A DNA stretch of 64,000 nucleotides from Aquificota bacterium (GTDB lineage: Bacteria > Aquificota > Aquificia > Aquificales > Aquificaceae). This document shows positions 1-8,667 of this stretch, in pieces. Positions within the stretch are counted from its first letter, which is position 1. Every line of letters begins with the position of its first letter. The notes beneath the pieces are model-generated. The model was given only the letters and a program-made list of their open reading frames with translations. It had not been told where the DNA came from and did no database searches. The translations under genes were made by a program, and so were the position numbers. The DNA is taken from positions 868,001-932,000 of the forward strand of contig CP076324.1 of NCBI GenBank assembly GCA_018771605.1. The letters are read 5' to 3'.

Positions 1-62
1 TTATCTTTAATAAGCTCCCCTCCCTCTGAGCGCATATTAGCCTTTCCATACCAATAAGAAGA

Positions 63-79
63 GGCGGGCAAAGCCCGCC
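63..79 (-). terminator. Hairpin terminator downstream of HU gene
   Basis: A perfect 7-bp inverted repeat (GGCGGGC / GCCCGCC, loop AAA) lies just beyond the stop of the HU gene. Read on the minus strand it is followed by a TCTTCTTATT pyrimidine-rich tract, which fits intrinsic termination although the U-tract is imperfect. The remaining bases 1-62 contain no gene that I can support. Confidence 0.65.
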
Positions 80-91
80 GCTTAGGCCTAC

Positions 92-364
92 TTACTTTAC
101 AGACTCTCTTAGGTCCTTTGCAGGCCTAAAGACCACCACCTTCCTTGCTGGGATCTTGATCTCGGCTCCGGTCCTTGGGTTGCGACCTTTCCTTGCTGCC
201 CTGGTCCTAACTGCAAATATACCAAAACCAGGCACTGCAACCCTTTCACCCTTTTTGAGGGCCTCTGAAACAGCTTGGATGGCAGCTTTGAGGGCAGCGT
301 CCGCCTGCTTTTTGGTGATACCTGCCCCTTTGGCTATGGCTGAAACAAGTTCTGCTTTGGTCAT
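92..364 (-). CDS. hup: HU-family DNA-binding protein
   Basis: A 90-residue histone-like protein of normal HU length. It bends and compacts DNA in the nucleoid as a dimer. Family hallmarks are visible: the N-terminal MTKAELVSAIA helix, the VPGFGIFAVRTRAARKGRNP segment leading into the DNA-wrapping beta arm (residues about 44-63), and the conserved RNPRTGAEIKIPA arm motif with the intercalating proline. The C-terminal FRPAKDLRESV is also typical. A strong Shine-Dalgarno (AAGGAGGGAA) precedes the ATG. The gene is monocistronic, between its own promoter and a hairpin terminator. HU versus IHF subunit cannot be told apart from sequence alone, but a lone homodimeric HU is most likely. Confidence 0.97.
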   Translation of the reverse strand: MTKAELVSAIAKGAGITKKQADAALKAAIQAVSEALKKGERVAVPGFGIFAVRTRAARKGRNPRTGAEIKIPARKVVVFRPAKDLRESVK

Positions 365-395
365 GGCGTTCCCTCCTTAAAAGTATTTAATAGGT

Positions 396-423
396 AGTAT
401 AATCATATATCAATACAAGTCAA
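396..423 (-). promoter_or_regulatory. Sigma-70-type promoter for the HU gene
   Basis: On the minus strand a TTGACT -35 box (418-423) and a TATACT -10 box (396-401) are separated by 16 bp. They lie about 30 bp upstream of the HU start codon. Unlike many genes in this window, HU therefore has a normal leader with a Shine-Dalgarno sequence. Confidence 0.6.
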
Positions 424-452
424 GATGCAATAGTATTTTTAAGGTTTTTATC

Positions 453-881
453 ATGAAAAGCTTGATATTTGCTCTTTTGGCAAGTTTAACATGGGGAATA
501 GCTCCCATCTTCTTTAAGCTTGGCTTGAAGGGAGGTATTCCTCCAATTGTGGCTTTGGTCTTCCACAACCTTTCTGCCTTTCTTTTAGCTTCGGTAATAG
601 TGGTGGCTACTACGGGTATAAAGATGGACTTTTCTATTAAGGACCTCTTTTTTATAGCCATTGGAGGCATTATGTCCGGCTTTTTGGGGCTTTTTTTCTT
701 CTTTAAAGCGGTAAAAGAGGGGCATGTATCGGTGGTGGCTCCCATAGCCTCTACTTCACCTCTATGGGGTTCCCTTGTGGCCTTTTTGTTCCTTGGTGAG
801 CCTTTTAGCTGGCTTAGGCTCTTTGGTATACTTCTTGTAGTATGTGGAATAGTTCTTATAAGCCTCTCCTCTGGAAGGTAG
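453..881 (+). CDS. EamA/DMT-family half-size membrane transporter
   Basis: A 142-residue, very hydrophobic protein with about five membrane segments. It matches one EamA repeat of the drug/metabolite transporter superfamily: N-terminal LLASLTWGIAPIFFKLGLK, central FFFFKAVKEGHVSVVAPIAS and C-terminal FLGEPFSWLRLFGILLVVCGIVLI. Full-length members carry two such repeats; single-repeat forms like this act as homo- or heterodimers. The substrate cannot be predicted. Its 3' end overlaps the start of lnt by 40 bases in another frame, so the two are probably cotranscribed with pgsA. Confidence 0.8.
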   Translation: MKSLIFALLASLTWGIAPIFFKLGLKGGIPPIVALVFHNLSAFLLASVIVVATTGIKMDFSIKDLFFIAIGGIMSGFLGLFFFFKAVKEGHVSVVAPIASTSPLWGSLVAFLFLGEPFSWLRLFGILLVVCGIVLISLSSGR

Positions 882-2203
882 CCCTTTCCATATTTGCTGG
901 CACCTTTCTTTACCTTCCCTTTTCCAAGTATGAGCTATGGCCCTTAGCCTTTTTAGCCTTTTTGCTTTTGCTAAGGTTTAAGGATACTACCTTTTGGCTT
1001 CTTAGTGGCTTTGTTTTCTTCTTTCTTTCCCTTAGGTGTGCAAGCATAGCCGCCATAGAGTTTGGTGGTATAAATCCCTTCCTCTTTTACCCAATTTTTA
1101 CTCTTTTTGCCCTATTTTTGAGCCTATATCAGTTCTACCTTCCCATCAAACTCTGGCAGACCATCTTTAAAAAATTCTCCTTTTCTTTACCCTTTCTTTA
1201 TGTGCTTTTTGAGCTTTTAAGGTCCTACTTCCCATACGGTGGCTTCCCTTGGCTCATCCTTGGCTCCCTCTCTGTCTATATCCCCATCATAAAAGACAGC
1301 CTTCTTTATGCCAACGTTTATATCCACAGCCTTTTACTGCTTTTTACCTCCCTTTTCCTTCTTCAAAAGAGGTTTAAGGCCCTCTTCTCCCTTTGGATAG
1401 TATTTTTTATCATGGGCCTTTTGGCCATAAAAGAAAAGGAAGACAAGCTAAAAGAGGCCAAAACTGTAAGGGTGGCCCTTGTGCAGACGGCGGTTCCACA
1501 AAAAGATAAGCTAAACAGGGAGGCCTTCAGGAGGCATTCGGAGGATATAATAGGGCTTGTGGAAAAGGCTATAAAAGATAGGCCACAGCTTGTTATCCTT
1601 CCAGAGTCTGCCCTTTCCTTTTTCTTTTCCGAAGAGGAGGATGATTACAACATAAGGCTTAAAGGCTTAAGTATAAAGGTACCTATCTTGGTAGGACTAA
1701 TAGACATAAGGGAAGGTATGAGGCCCTATAACTCTGCATACCTTTTGGCGGAGGGAAGGGCTGTAGACTACTATGATAAGGTTAGGCTTTTCCCAATAGG
1801 GGAGTACATGCCAAAGCCTTTTGACTTTCTAAAGGAGTTTTTCCCGGCCATAGGCGGTATAGATTATGTAAGCGGGGATAGAATAAGGCCATTGGAATAC
1901 AAGGGCATAAGCGTGGCCACTCCTATATGCTTTGAGGTGGCCTACTTTGACCTTGTGAAAAAGTTATCTCAAGGTGCTAACTTTATAGCTGTGCTTACCA
2001 ACGACGGATGGTTTAAGGATTCTGACTGCACACACCAGCATTATCTTTGGGGAAGGGTAAGGGCTTTGGAAAATGGCAAATACCTTCTATGGGTTAACAA
2101 TTCAAGCGATACAGGTTTTATAGACCCTTTTGGAAGGCCCATAAAGAGGATGCCCTACATGGAAAGGGGGGTGGTTATATATGAAGTCAAAGCTATACAA
2201 TAA
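842..2203 (+). CDS. lnt: Apolipoprotein N-acyltransferase (Lnt)
   Basis: An inner-membrane enzyme that adds the third acyl chain to the N-terminal cysteine of lipoproteins. The 453-residue protein has an N-terminal half of six or more membrane helices and a C-terminal carbon-nitrogen hydrolase domain. The catalytic triad is visible: Glu255 in VILPESALSF, Lys313 in YYDKVRLFPIGEYMP and Cys363 in PICFEVAYF. The length is somewhat below the roughly 510 residues of the E. coli enzyme, mostly at the N-terminus. The first in-frame ATG lies 40 bases inside the upstream transporter gene. The 3' end overlaps the next gene by 23 bases, indicating an operon. Several lipoproteins in this window would be substrates. 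Confidence 0.93.
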   Translation: MWNSSYKPLLWKVALSIFAGTFLYLPFSKYELWPLAFLAFLLLLRFKDTTFWLLSGFVFFFLSLRCASIAAIEFGGINPFLFYPIFTLFALFLSLYQFYLPIKLWQTIFKKFSFSLPFLYVLFELLRSYFPYGGFPWLILGSLSVYIPIIKDSLLYANVYIHSLLLLFTSLFLLQKRFKALFSLWIVFFIMGLLAIKEKEDKLKEAKTVRVALVQTAVPQKDKLNREAFRRHSEDIIGLVEKAIKDRPQLVILPESALSFFFSEEEDDYNIRLKGLSIKVPILVGLIDIREGMRPYNSAYLLAEGRAVDYYDKVRLFPIGEYMPKPFDFLKEFFPAIGGIDYVSGDRIRPLEYKGISVATPICFEVAYFDLVKKLSQGANFIAVLTNDGWFKDSDCTHQHYLWGRVRALENGKYLLWVNNSSDTGFIDPFGRPIKRMPYMERGVVIYEVKAIQ

Positions 2204-2711
2204 CCTTCCCAACCTTATTTCCCTTAGCAGGCTACTTTTTAGCCCATTTTTATTTTTCCTGTCAGAAAAGCTTCTTCCCTTCTTCTTCCTTTCTCTTGCC
2301 CTTTCCGATGCCTTGGATGGCTTTTTGGCAAGAAGGCTAAGGCTCAAAACGGAGCTTGGAAAGGTGCTTGACCCTTTGGCGGACAAGGTTATGATGCTGT
2401 GCGGTCTTTCTCTGTGCGTTTTTAAGCTAAACAGCTTGCCAGCTTGGCTACTTTACCTTACCCTTATGAGGGACCTTTTTTTGGTGCTTGGCTCAATCCT
2501 TCTCACCCTTAGAGGCATAGGAATACCAGAGGCGAGGCCCTTGGGCAAGGCTTTTACCTTTTACCTTTCTTTACTTGTATTCCTTTCCATGATAAAGCCT
2601 TTGCCTTCATGGCCCTTGTGGCTTGCCCTCCTTCTTCTTATCCTCTCTTGGCTTGACTATTCAGTCCTTGGAATTAAAAGGTTCAGAAATCAAACTTTTT
2701 CCTTATCCTAA
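2181..2711 (+). CDS. pgsA: CDP-alcohol phosphatidyltransferase (PgsA-like)
   Basis: A 176-residue integral membrane enzyme of phospholipid synthesis. The complete CDP-alcohol phosphatidyltransferase signature D-x2-D-G-x2-A-R-x8-G-x3-D-x3-D is present with Asp43, Asp46, Gly47, Ala50, Arg51, Gly60, Asp64 and Asp68. Length and the N-terminal NLPNLISLSRLLFSPFLF fit phosphatidylglycerophosphate synthase (CDP-diacylglycerol plus glycerol-3-phosphate), but another alcohol acceptor is possible. It overlaps lnt by 23 bases and is convergent with tamB, whose 3' end overlaps this gene by 29 bases. Confidence 0.85.
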   Translation: MKSKLYNNLPNLISLSRLLFSPFLFFLSEKLLPFFFLSLALSDALDGFLARRLRLKTELGKVLDPLADKVMMLCGLSLCVFKLNSLPAWLLYLTLMRDLFLVLGSILLTLRGIGIPEARPLGKAFTFYLSLLVFLSMIKPLPSWPLWLALLLLILSWLDYSVLGIKRFRNQTFSLS

Positions 2712-5700
2712 CCCTATACTCTTGGGACCTATCCGAGTATATTCTTCCTCCTATGGAGGTATTGGGTGTGAGCTTTACTTCTCCTCCTGTGTAGGTCTCC
2801 TTTGGGTTTTTTAGTGTGCTTTGTTTGTGTTCCACGGATATTTTTTCCGTTATGTCTTTTGAGATGGTGGCGTTTATGCCCACTTCACCAGTGGGAGATA
2901 CTGTTGGAGAAATTTGAAGCTTTACGTCAAGCCCAGTTATGCTTTGGGCGCCTTTCACGATTTGACTAAGCTGTGGCACTTGGCTTATAAGAGCATCCGC
3001 CACGGGTATTAAACCTTCCGTTTCTTTACCGCCCAAAACTAAGGTGGTTAAAACCTCTCTTATGTCCCTTGGTGGTTCGGACCTCACTATAGCCTTTGGA
3101 TACTGTGGATTTCCTTTTATATCAATGATGATACTATAATCGGGTGTGGGTGTAAGGACCGTAAGGTCAAGATGGCTTTCTTTGTTGGTAAAGGTGGCCT
3201 CCCCACGTCTAACATAAAAGTTCTTACCAAAGTAGTTGAGGTTTCCACCCTTGAAGTGCGCATTTATCCTATACTCTGGCTCATAAAGGTCCCCCTTTAT
3301 GGTAGCCAAAAGGTCTGTGTATAGAAAACCTTCCGGAAGGTTTATCCTCAAAGGTTCGGAGGATGCCACGTTTATATCAAGCCTTATCCTTTTGTACCAC
3401 TCTGGTGGGCTTTGCCTTTTGGCTGTAAGCTTTTGTAGATTAACAAAGCCAGAGGTGTAAAACCTACCACCTATGGAAAGGTTTTTGTAATCCCAGATAA
3501 GATTCCCCTTCCCAGACAAAAGGAGGCTTGCCCTCATGCTCTGTTCTCTAAGGAGGACAGGCAAGTCAGAAAGGTCAAGATTTACTCTTGCAAGCTTTCC
3601 ATCGCCTGTAAAGTTGGCAAGCACAAAGGCCCTATTATTTCCTCTAAGGCTAAGACTTCCAGAAAGCCTATCTTCCTTTAAGCTTACCCTCAATCCACCT
3701 TCCAAAGGCAGGGCCACATACCTTGACCTAAGGATCAGCTTGTTAGATTCTGCAAAAAGGCTCAAGCTTCCACCATGATAAGAAAGGCTATAGGAAACCC
3801 TTCCCTCACCATCGGCCAAAATCCTGCTTTTTACAAGGGAGAAAAGCTTTGTAAGGTCCACAGTTCCAGCAGAAGTAAGGCTAAGAGTATTATGGTAGCT
3901 TACCCCAACGTTGCCCTCCACAACACCACTTATCTTTCCCTTTATGCTAAGGGACTTCCCTCTGTACGTTCCTTTTTCAAACTCAAGCTTTGAAAGAAGG
4001 TCTTGACCTATAAAAAGCCCTATGGGCTTTATTTCCAAAATTCCACCATCTTTGTCCCCATAGACCTCCGCTCCACCGCTTCTTATGCTTATAAGACCAT
4101 CTTTTGTAGTAAAGCCTTCCAAAGAGGCCTTCAATCTATTCCCCCTTAGGCTAAGGGATGCTTTTATAGGAAAGGAAAAATCTCTATATCTTCCCTCTCC
4201 CCCAAAGGAAGCCTCAAGGTCCTCCTTTACACCCCTTATGCTATAGCCTCCATCCACAAAAAGCCCCATGATGGTATCCTTTACAGACCCCGTCAAGCTA
4301 TAAGAGCCTTCTTTTAAGCTGTATTGACCACCGCCCCTTAGCCTTTGGTCAAGGTCAAAGGAAAAGTAAACCCTTTCCTTCTGCACCTTTCCAGAAAAGC
4401 TTCCCTTCTCATAAACAAGGTCAAAGGCCCTTACATCCTTAAGACCTCCCTCAAAGCTTCCAAAGACTTCCTCCCCCTTCTTTGTCATATCAAGGCTTAA
4501 AAGTACATGGGAAGAGAGCCTATCTCTTGAAAGGAAAGTGCTAAGGTTTCCCACAAGTTTAAGAGAGTTCTTGTCAGCCCTTATATCCATATGACCGTTC
4601 AAAGACTTGACCAAAAGGTCTTTGTATGAAAGGTCCATGCCCATAAAAGAAAGCCTTCCAGAAAAGCTTTTTTCCTCTAAGGACCCACCACCAGAAAGGG
4701 AAAAGGCCTCCCCTTTTAGGTCAAGGCTGTAGCTATCCCCATCAAGCTTAAGGCGGTAGCTTGCTGGCCCAAGGCCCATATCTCTATAGGTTAAGTTCAA
4801 AAGCCTTCCATCTCCTTCTGTAAAAAGCCTTCCATCCTTTATGTATAAGGACCCTTTGTATGAAAGCTTGGAAGAAAGGCTCTCTACCTGCAAAGGATAG
4901 TCCAAGAGGGCCACCTCCCCTACCACACCACCTTTTGAAAAGCTACCACCTATGCTAAGGTAAAAGGGCTGTAGCGCCAAAAAATCAAAGCTTCCCTTTG
5001 GTGTGTGGCTGTAGTCAAGGTCAAGCTTTAAGGTGCAATTGTTTAGCGCATGCTGGTCCACCCTTAAAATGGGTGCATAAGCTTGCAAGTTTAGATGTTT
5101 CTTTTCCAGATTGGCCCTTATGCTACCGCCTACCACAGAGAAGATATTCCTTTTTACGTTTAAAAGCTTGCCGTCAAGCTCAATGCCACCAAAGCTTCCC
5201 TCAAAGGTCTTATCCTTCAAAGAGTAGTCAAAGCTAAGCCATGTGTTTGCTTTCCAAAGCCTACCTTTCAAGGCATTTTCCTTCCTCCAACTCCAAAGGT
5301 ATTCACCTTCTATTCCAAGGTCCCTATACTCCCTTCTGTTTTTTACCAAAAGCCCTTCTACCCTTCCAGAAAAAGCCACCTTCAACCTTGTGTATTCCAC
5401 ATTGCCTTCTAAGTCAAGCTTTATACCACCCATAGAGTAGCTTTCTCCTTCTACAGGCTCTATCCTTCCCCATGCCTTAAAGCTTCCTCTTTTCCCTTCC
5501 CAAAAGCCCTTAAGGTCAAAGGAATAAAGATGGCTTTTAACCTTTGCCCTATCAACTATAAACTTGTCTCCTTCCACATGGGCTTTTTCCAAATACACCT
5601 CAAGGCTATGAATGTCTTGAGAGTGCATCCAATAGGCCTTTGTCCAACCTTGAGAAAAGACATTACCCGACCTTATCTCCGTCCTTGGTATAAAAAGGGT

Positions 5701-6078
5701 CAAGCTTTCGCTGTAAGGTATAGAGTTGGTGGAAATATAAAGATTGTCTACCCTTAAATTTATCCTTCTTGCAAGCCTTGTAAGGTTTGTAAAATCATAA
5801 TCAAAGGGTTTTTCAGATACAGCCTTTGAAACCTCTATTAGACTAAACTCTTTCGCATAAAACTGCCAAGGCAATAGATTCGCTTCCTTTATAAAAAGGT
5901 GTAGGGTAAAGTCCCCAGAAGGCAAGTATAAAAGAAAGCTTTTAAAAGTAAGGCCCCTTTCAAGGCTAAAGCTTAGGCCTTCTACCTCCCATTGAATCCT
6001 TTTTGCCAAAAGATAGGGCTTTAGGAAGATAAAATACAAAGCAAGCACTAAAAGTATTAGATAACCTATCAATCGCAT
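2683..6078 (-). CDS. tamB: TamB-like translocation/assembly module protein (AsmA-like, DUF490)
   Basis: An 1131-residue protein with a single N-terminal membrane anchor (residues about 3-25) and a long periplasmic body of beta-rich repeats. It ends in a conserved DUF490-type domain (roughly the last 350 residues: NLQKLTAKR, LNYFGKNFYVRRGEATF, ILTTLVLGG-like and the terminal VRIRKKFDF). TamB proteins span the periplasm and form a hydrophobic groove. They work with a TamA/BamA outer-membrane partner in protein insertion or in phospholipid transport to the outer membrane. No TamA homologue lies in the window. It is transcribed toward and slightly overlaps pgsA. Confidence 0.88.
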   Translation of the reverse strand: MRLIGYLILLVLALYFIFLKPYLLAKRIQWEVEGLSFSLERGLTFKSFLLYLPSGDFTLHLFIKEANLLPWQFYAKEFSLIEVSKAVSEKPFDYDFTNLTRLARRINLRVDNLYISTNSIPYSESLTLFIPRTEIRSGNVFSQGWTKAYWMHSQDIHSLEVYLEKAHVEGDKFIVDRAKVKSHLYSFDLKGFWEGKRGSFKAWGRIEPVEGESYSMGGIKLDLEGNVEYTRLKVAFSGRVEGLLVKNRREYRDLGIEGEYLWSWRKENALKGRLWKANTWLSFDYSLKDKTFEGSFGGIELDGKLLNVKRNIFSVVGGSIRANLEKKHLNLQAYAPILRVDQHALNNCTLKLDLDYSHTPKGSFDFLALQPFYLSIGGSFSKGGVVGEVALLDYPLQVESLSSKLSYKGSLYIKDGRLFTEGDGRLLNLTYRDMGLGPASYRLKLDGDSYSLDLKGEAFSLSGGGSLEEKSFSGRLSFMGMDLSYKDLLVKSLNGHMDIRADKNSLKLVGNLSTFLSRDRLSSHVLLSLDMTKKGEEVFGSFEGGLKDVRAFDLVYEKGSFSGKVQKERVYFSFDLDQRLRGGGQYSLKEGSYSLTGSVKDTIMGLFVDGGYSIRGVKEDLEASFGGEGRYRDFSFPIKASLSLRGNRLKASLEGFTTKDGLISIRSGGAEVYGDKDGGILEIKPIGLFIGQDLLSKLEFEKGTYRGKSLSIKGKISGVVEGNVGVSYHNTLSLTSAGTVDLTKLFSLVKSRILADGEGRVSYSLSYHGGSLSLFAESNKLILRSRYVALPLEGGLRVSLKEDRLSGSLSLRGNNRAFVLANFTGDGKLARVNLDLSDLPVLLREQSMRASLLLSGKGNLIWDYKNLSIGGRFYTSGFVNLQKLTAKRQSPPEWYKRIRLDINVASSEPLRINLPEGFLYTDLLATIKGDLYEPEYRINAHFKGGNLNYFGKNFYVRRGEATFTNKESHLDLTVLTPTPDYSIIIDIKGNPQYPKAIVRSEPPRDIREVLTTLVLGGKETEGLIPVADALISQVPQLSQIVKGAQSITGLDVKLQISPTVSPTGEVGINATISKDITEKISVEHKQSTLKNPKETYTGGEVKLTPNTSIGGRIYSDRSQEYRVRIRKKFDF

Positions 6079-6125
6079 AGCATCCTCCCTATAATTTTAA
6101 GTTGAGTTTTGATATAATTCTAAAC

Positions 6126-6854
6126 ATGGGTGGAGGGGTGAGAATTTCACGGTCAAAGATAGAACTTTTTATGGAATGCCCAAGATGTTTTTGGCTAGAA
6201 GTAAAGCATGGCATAAAAAGACCAGAAAGAATCTTTGGAGGTAATATAGGACAGATATATGACAATCTTTTAAAGGCATATTTTGATAAACATAGAGAGA
6301 ATTCGACCGTGCCAGATGCTGTGAAAGAAAAGGGTTTTAATCTTTATCCAAGAAGGGACAAGTTAGAAAGATGGAGGAAGAATGGTATTGAGTATTATCA
6401 TGAAGACCATGGAATAATCTATTGGGGTAAGATAGATGACCTTTTGATAGATAGCGAAGGTAGATTAGTTCCTCTTGATTTTAAAACCACTTTAAAATGG
6501 AAAAACGAAAATAAAGACGAAAAAGATAAGGATGTCTTAGAAAAATACAGAGAAAAGTACAAAAGACAGCTAGAGATCTATGGCTACCTATTATATAAGA
6601 ACGGGGAAAGAGTAGCTAACGTGGGAGCATTATACGTGGTGACTGTCAGTTTTACAGAAAATTTTGAAAAACAAGAAAATCCTAGACTTATACCTCTTGA
6701 AGACCTAAACTATGAGCAATGGGATATACTTTTGGAACATATAAAAGAAGTTTTTTACAGTGACCATGAGCCAAAGGCTGACGATGATTGTGAGTTTTGC
6801 AACAGGGATGTGAAAGTATTACAGCTATATAACTTCCAACAATATTTAAGATAG
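6126..6854 (+). CDS. PD-(D/E)XK superfamily nuclease, Cas4/RecB-like
   Basis: A 242-residue protein with the layout of the PDDEXK_1 fold. An N-terminal ISRSKIELFMECPRCFWLEV segment contains the first cysteine pair. Next come the catalytic core GKIDDLLIDSEGRLVPLDFKTT (Asp...D-x-K) and a KRQLEIYGYLL motif, the QxxxY signature of AddB/Cas4 nucleases. A C-terminal CEFCNRD cysteine pair could complete an Fe-S cluster with CPRC. I prefer the ATG at 6126 because a TATAAT box at 6113-6118 leaves no room for the upstream TTG start. There are no CRISPR repeats or other cas genes nearby, so a DNA repair or processing role is more likely than CRISPR adaptation. Confidence 0.75.
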   Translation: MGGGVRISRSKIELFMECPRCFWLEVKHGIKRPERIFGGNIGQIYDNLLKAYFDKHRENSTVPDAVKEKGFNLYPRRDKLERWRKNGIEYYHEDHGIIYWGKIDDLLIDSEGRLVPLDFKTTLKWKNENKDEKDKDVLEKYREKYKRQLEIYGYLLYKNGERVANVGALYVVTVSFTENFEKQENPRLIPLEDLNYEQWDILLEHIKEVFYSDHEPKADDDCEFCNRDVKVLQLYNFQQYLR

Positions 6855-7715
6855 AAGTATCTTCACCATCCTCTTAAAGTCTATCCCCGCCCTTTGGCAT
6901 GCCATAGGGAAAAGGCTAAGCTCTGTCATGCCCGGAATGGTGTTTACCTCCAAAAGGTATGGTATGCCTTCCCTTGAAACTCTAAAGTCCACTCTTGAAA
7001 AGTCCTTAAGCTCAAGGTAAAGGTGAGCCCGTAGGGCTATATCTTGTAGCTCCCTGTTTAGCTCCTCATCCTCGGAGAAGATATACTCCGTCATGCCCTT
7101 TGTGTATTTGCTCTCGTAGTCATAAAGGCCCTTCTTAGGTCTTATCTCAATAGGTGGCAAGGCTTGGCCCTTTAAGATGCCCACGGTAAAATCCCTACCT
7201 TCAATGAACTCTTCCACCATCACCTTTTTTGACAGTTTAAAGCACTCACCTATAGCTTCCTTTAGCTCCCTTTGGTCCTTTACCACAAAAAGCCCCACGC
7301 TTGATCCTTGGTCTGCAGGCTTTACAACGGCAGGGTAAGTATTCCATTCAATGCCTTCCTCTGGAGACCTAAGGCATATCCATTTTGGCACCTTAATGCC
7401 ATGAAAGGAAAGGACCTTTTTTGTTATATCCTTGTCCATGGCCAAGGCGCTTCCCAGCACACCGGAACCCACGTAAGGAATGCCCAAAAGGTCCAAAAGG
7501 CCTTGCACCCTGCCATCTTCTCCGTAGGTGCCATGAAGGGCTATAAAGACCTTGTCCGGCCTTATGGCCTTTAACTTTTCACAAAGGTCCTCTTCTAAGT
7601 CCAAGGCTATGGCCTCATGTCCCAGTTCTTGCAAAGCACTTAGGATAGCCTGACCGCTCTTTAAGGAGATCTCCCTTTCACTGGACCTTCCTCCCATAAG
7701 CACAACCACTTTCAA
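6846..7715 (-). CDS. ddl: D-alanine--D-alanine ligase (Ddl)
   Basis: An ATP-grasp enzyme that makes D-Ala-D-Ala for peptidoglycan precursors in the cytoplasm. Visible features are the N-terminal LMGGRSSEREISLKSG, the HGTYGEDGRVQGLLDLLGIP motif, the ATP-binding VVKPADQGSSVGLF and VEEFIEGRDFTVGIL, and the C-terminal metal/product site YLLEVNTIPGMTELSLFP. At 289 residues it is near the short end of the family. It overlaps murB by 38 bases, so the two cell-wall genes form an operon. Its 3' end overlaps the convergent nuclease gene by 9 bases. Confidence 0.95.
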   Translation of the reverse strand: MKVVVLMGGRSSEREISLKSGQAILSALQELGHEAIALDLEEDLCEKLKAIRPDKVFIALHGTYGEDGRVQGLLDLLGIPYVGSGVLGSALAMDKDITKKVLSFHGIKVPKWICLRSPEEGIEWNTYPAVVKPADQGSSVGLFVVKDQRELKEAIGECFKLSKKVMVEEFIEGRDFTVGILKGQALPPIEIRPKKGLYDYESKYTKGMTEYIFSEDEELNRELQDIALRAHLYLELKDFSRVDFRVSREGIPYLLEVNTIPGMTELSLFPMACQRAGIDFKRMVKILLS

Positions 7716-8562
7716 TTAGCCTTACCTCCTCTTCCAAGCTTATACCAAAGCTTTCAAAGACCCTTCTCTTTGCCTCTTGGATTATTTTAAGCACCTCCTG
7801 GTAGGTGCCCCTTCCAAGGTTTACCAAAAAGTTGGCATGCTTTTCTGAAAAGGCCACATCCCCCACCCTGTAGCCCTTCATCCCCACTTTTTCTAAGAGC
7901 CTGCCCGCAAAATGCCCCGGTGGATTCTTAAAGGTGGAACCACAGGTGGGAAGGTTCAAGGGCTGTTTACTTGCCCTCTTCTCCCTTATGGCCTTGTATT
8001 CCTCCACTATATCCCTCTTTACCTTTGGAACTGCAAAAGTTCCCGCAAGCACAACCCCAAGCTCTGGAAAGGGTGAGGACCTATAAGAAAAGCTTAGCTC
8101 TTCTTTCCTTGCCCTCTGAAGACTCCCTTCCCAGTCCAAAAAGACCACCTCTTTGAGATGCTCATTTATCTCATAGCCAAAGGCTCCTGCGTTCATGGCT
8201 ATGGCACCACCAACGGTGGCGGGAAAGCCCACAAGCCTATAGAAGCCTTCAAGGCCTTCTTTCAAAGAAAAGGACACAAGCTTGGAAAGAAGCACTCCAG
8301 CCTGGGCTGTAATATAAAAAAGGTCCCCTTCCCTCCTTACCTCAAAGCCTTCAAACCTTCTCATGCTTATAACCAGACCTTCAAAATCACCAAAGATGGT
8401 GTTAGAACCCCTGCCAAGGATAAAGATGGGTAAGGATTTATCCAAGGCAAAAAAGATGGCATACTTCAGTTTTTCAAGGTCCTTTGGCTCACAAAAATAC
8501 AGAGCCTTGCCCCCTATGCGTATGGTGGTGTAGGGCCATAGGTCAAGGTTTTTTATAAGCAT
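7678..8562 (-). CDS. murB: UDP-N-acetylenolpyruvoylglucosamine reductase (MurB)
   Basis: A flavoenzyme that reduces UDP-GlcNAc-enolpyruvate to UDP-MurNAc in peptidoglycan synthesis. The FAD-binding segments RGSNTIFGDFEGLVI and GFPATVGGAIAMNAGAFGYEI are present. So are the SYRSSPF loop and the C-terminal NLPTCGSTFKNPPGHFAGRLLE motif with the catalytic Ser of the CGSTFKNP type. A 294-residue length fits type II MurB. It is the first gene of a murB-ddl pair. A TATAAT box on the minus strand at 8572-8577 lies 9 bases before the start codon with no Shine-Dalgarno, suggesting a leaderless transcript. Confidence 0.95.
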   Translation of the reverse strand: MLIKNLDLWPYTTIRIGGKALYFCEPKDLEKLKYAIFFALDKSLPIFILGRGSNTIFGDFEGLVISMRRFEGFEVRREGDLFYITAQAGVLLSKLVSFSLKEGLEGFYRLVGFPATVGGAIAMNAGAFGYEINEHLKEVVFLDWEGSLQRARKEELSFSYRSSPFPELGVVLAGTFAVPKVKRDIVEEYKAIREKRASKQPLNLPTCGSTFKNPPGHFAGRLLEKVGMKGYRVGDVAFSEKHANFLVNLGRGTYQEVLKIIQEAKRRVFESFGISLEEEVRLIESGCAYGRKVQ

Positions 8563-8589
8563 ATAAGCTCAATTATACCAAAAAGCCTC

Positions 8590-8643
8590 TTAACAAAATC
8601 TTAACCAAACCTTAACCCAGTCTTAACAAAAGGTGGATATGCT
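8590..8643 (+). promoter_or_regulatory. Pho-box-like tandem operator and -10 element
   Basis: Four direct repeats TTAACA, TTAACC, TTAACC and TTAACA start at 8590, 8601, 8612 and 8623, each exactly 11 bp apart. This is the geometry of PhoP/PhoB response-regulator sites (TT(A/T/C)ACA with 5-bp spacers in Bacillus PhoP; 11-bp tandem repeats in PhoB boxes). A plausible -10 box TATGCT (8638-8643) follows the last repeat by 9 bp, so bound regulator would replace a -35 box. The downstream operon ends in phoD, which supports a phosphate-starvation switch. The sequence shows the repeat pattern; the regulator identity is inferred. Confidence 0.75.
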
Positions 8644-8667
8644 TATGGTAAAGGTAGGAGGTGTGCC

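Noticed and set aside
5243-5440. Open frames on the plus strand within tamB (for example at 5243-5440 and 3536-3778).
   Set aside because: They are shadows of the strongly conserved TamB reading frame, with no ribosome-binding sites.
6126-6854. Cas4-like nuclease suggested a CRISPR locus.
   Set aside because: No repeat-spacer array or other cas gene occurs in the window; the fold is widespread in repair nucleases.
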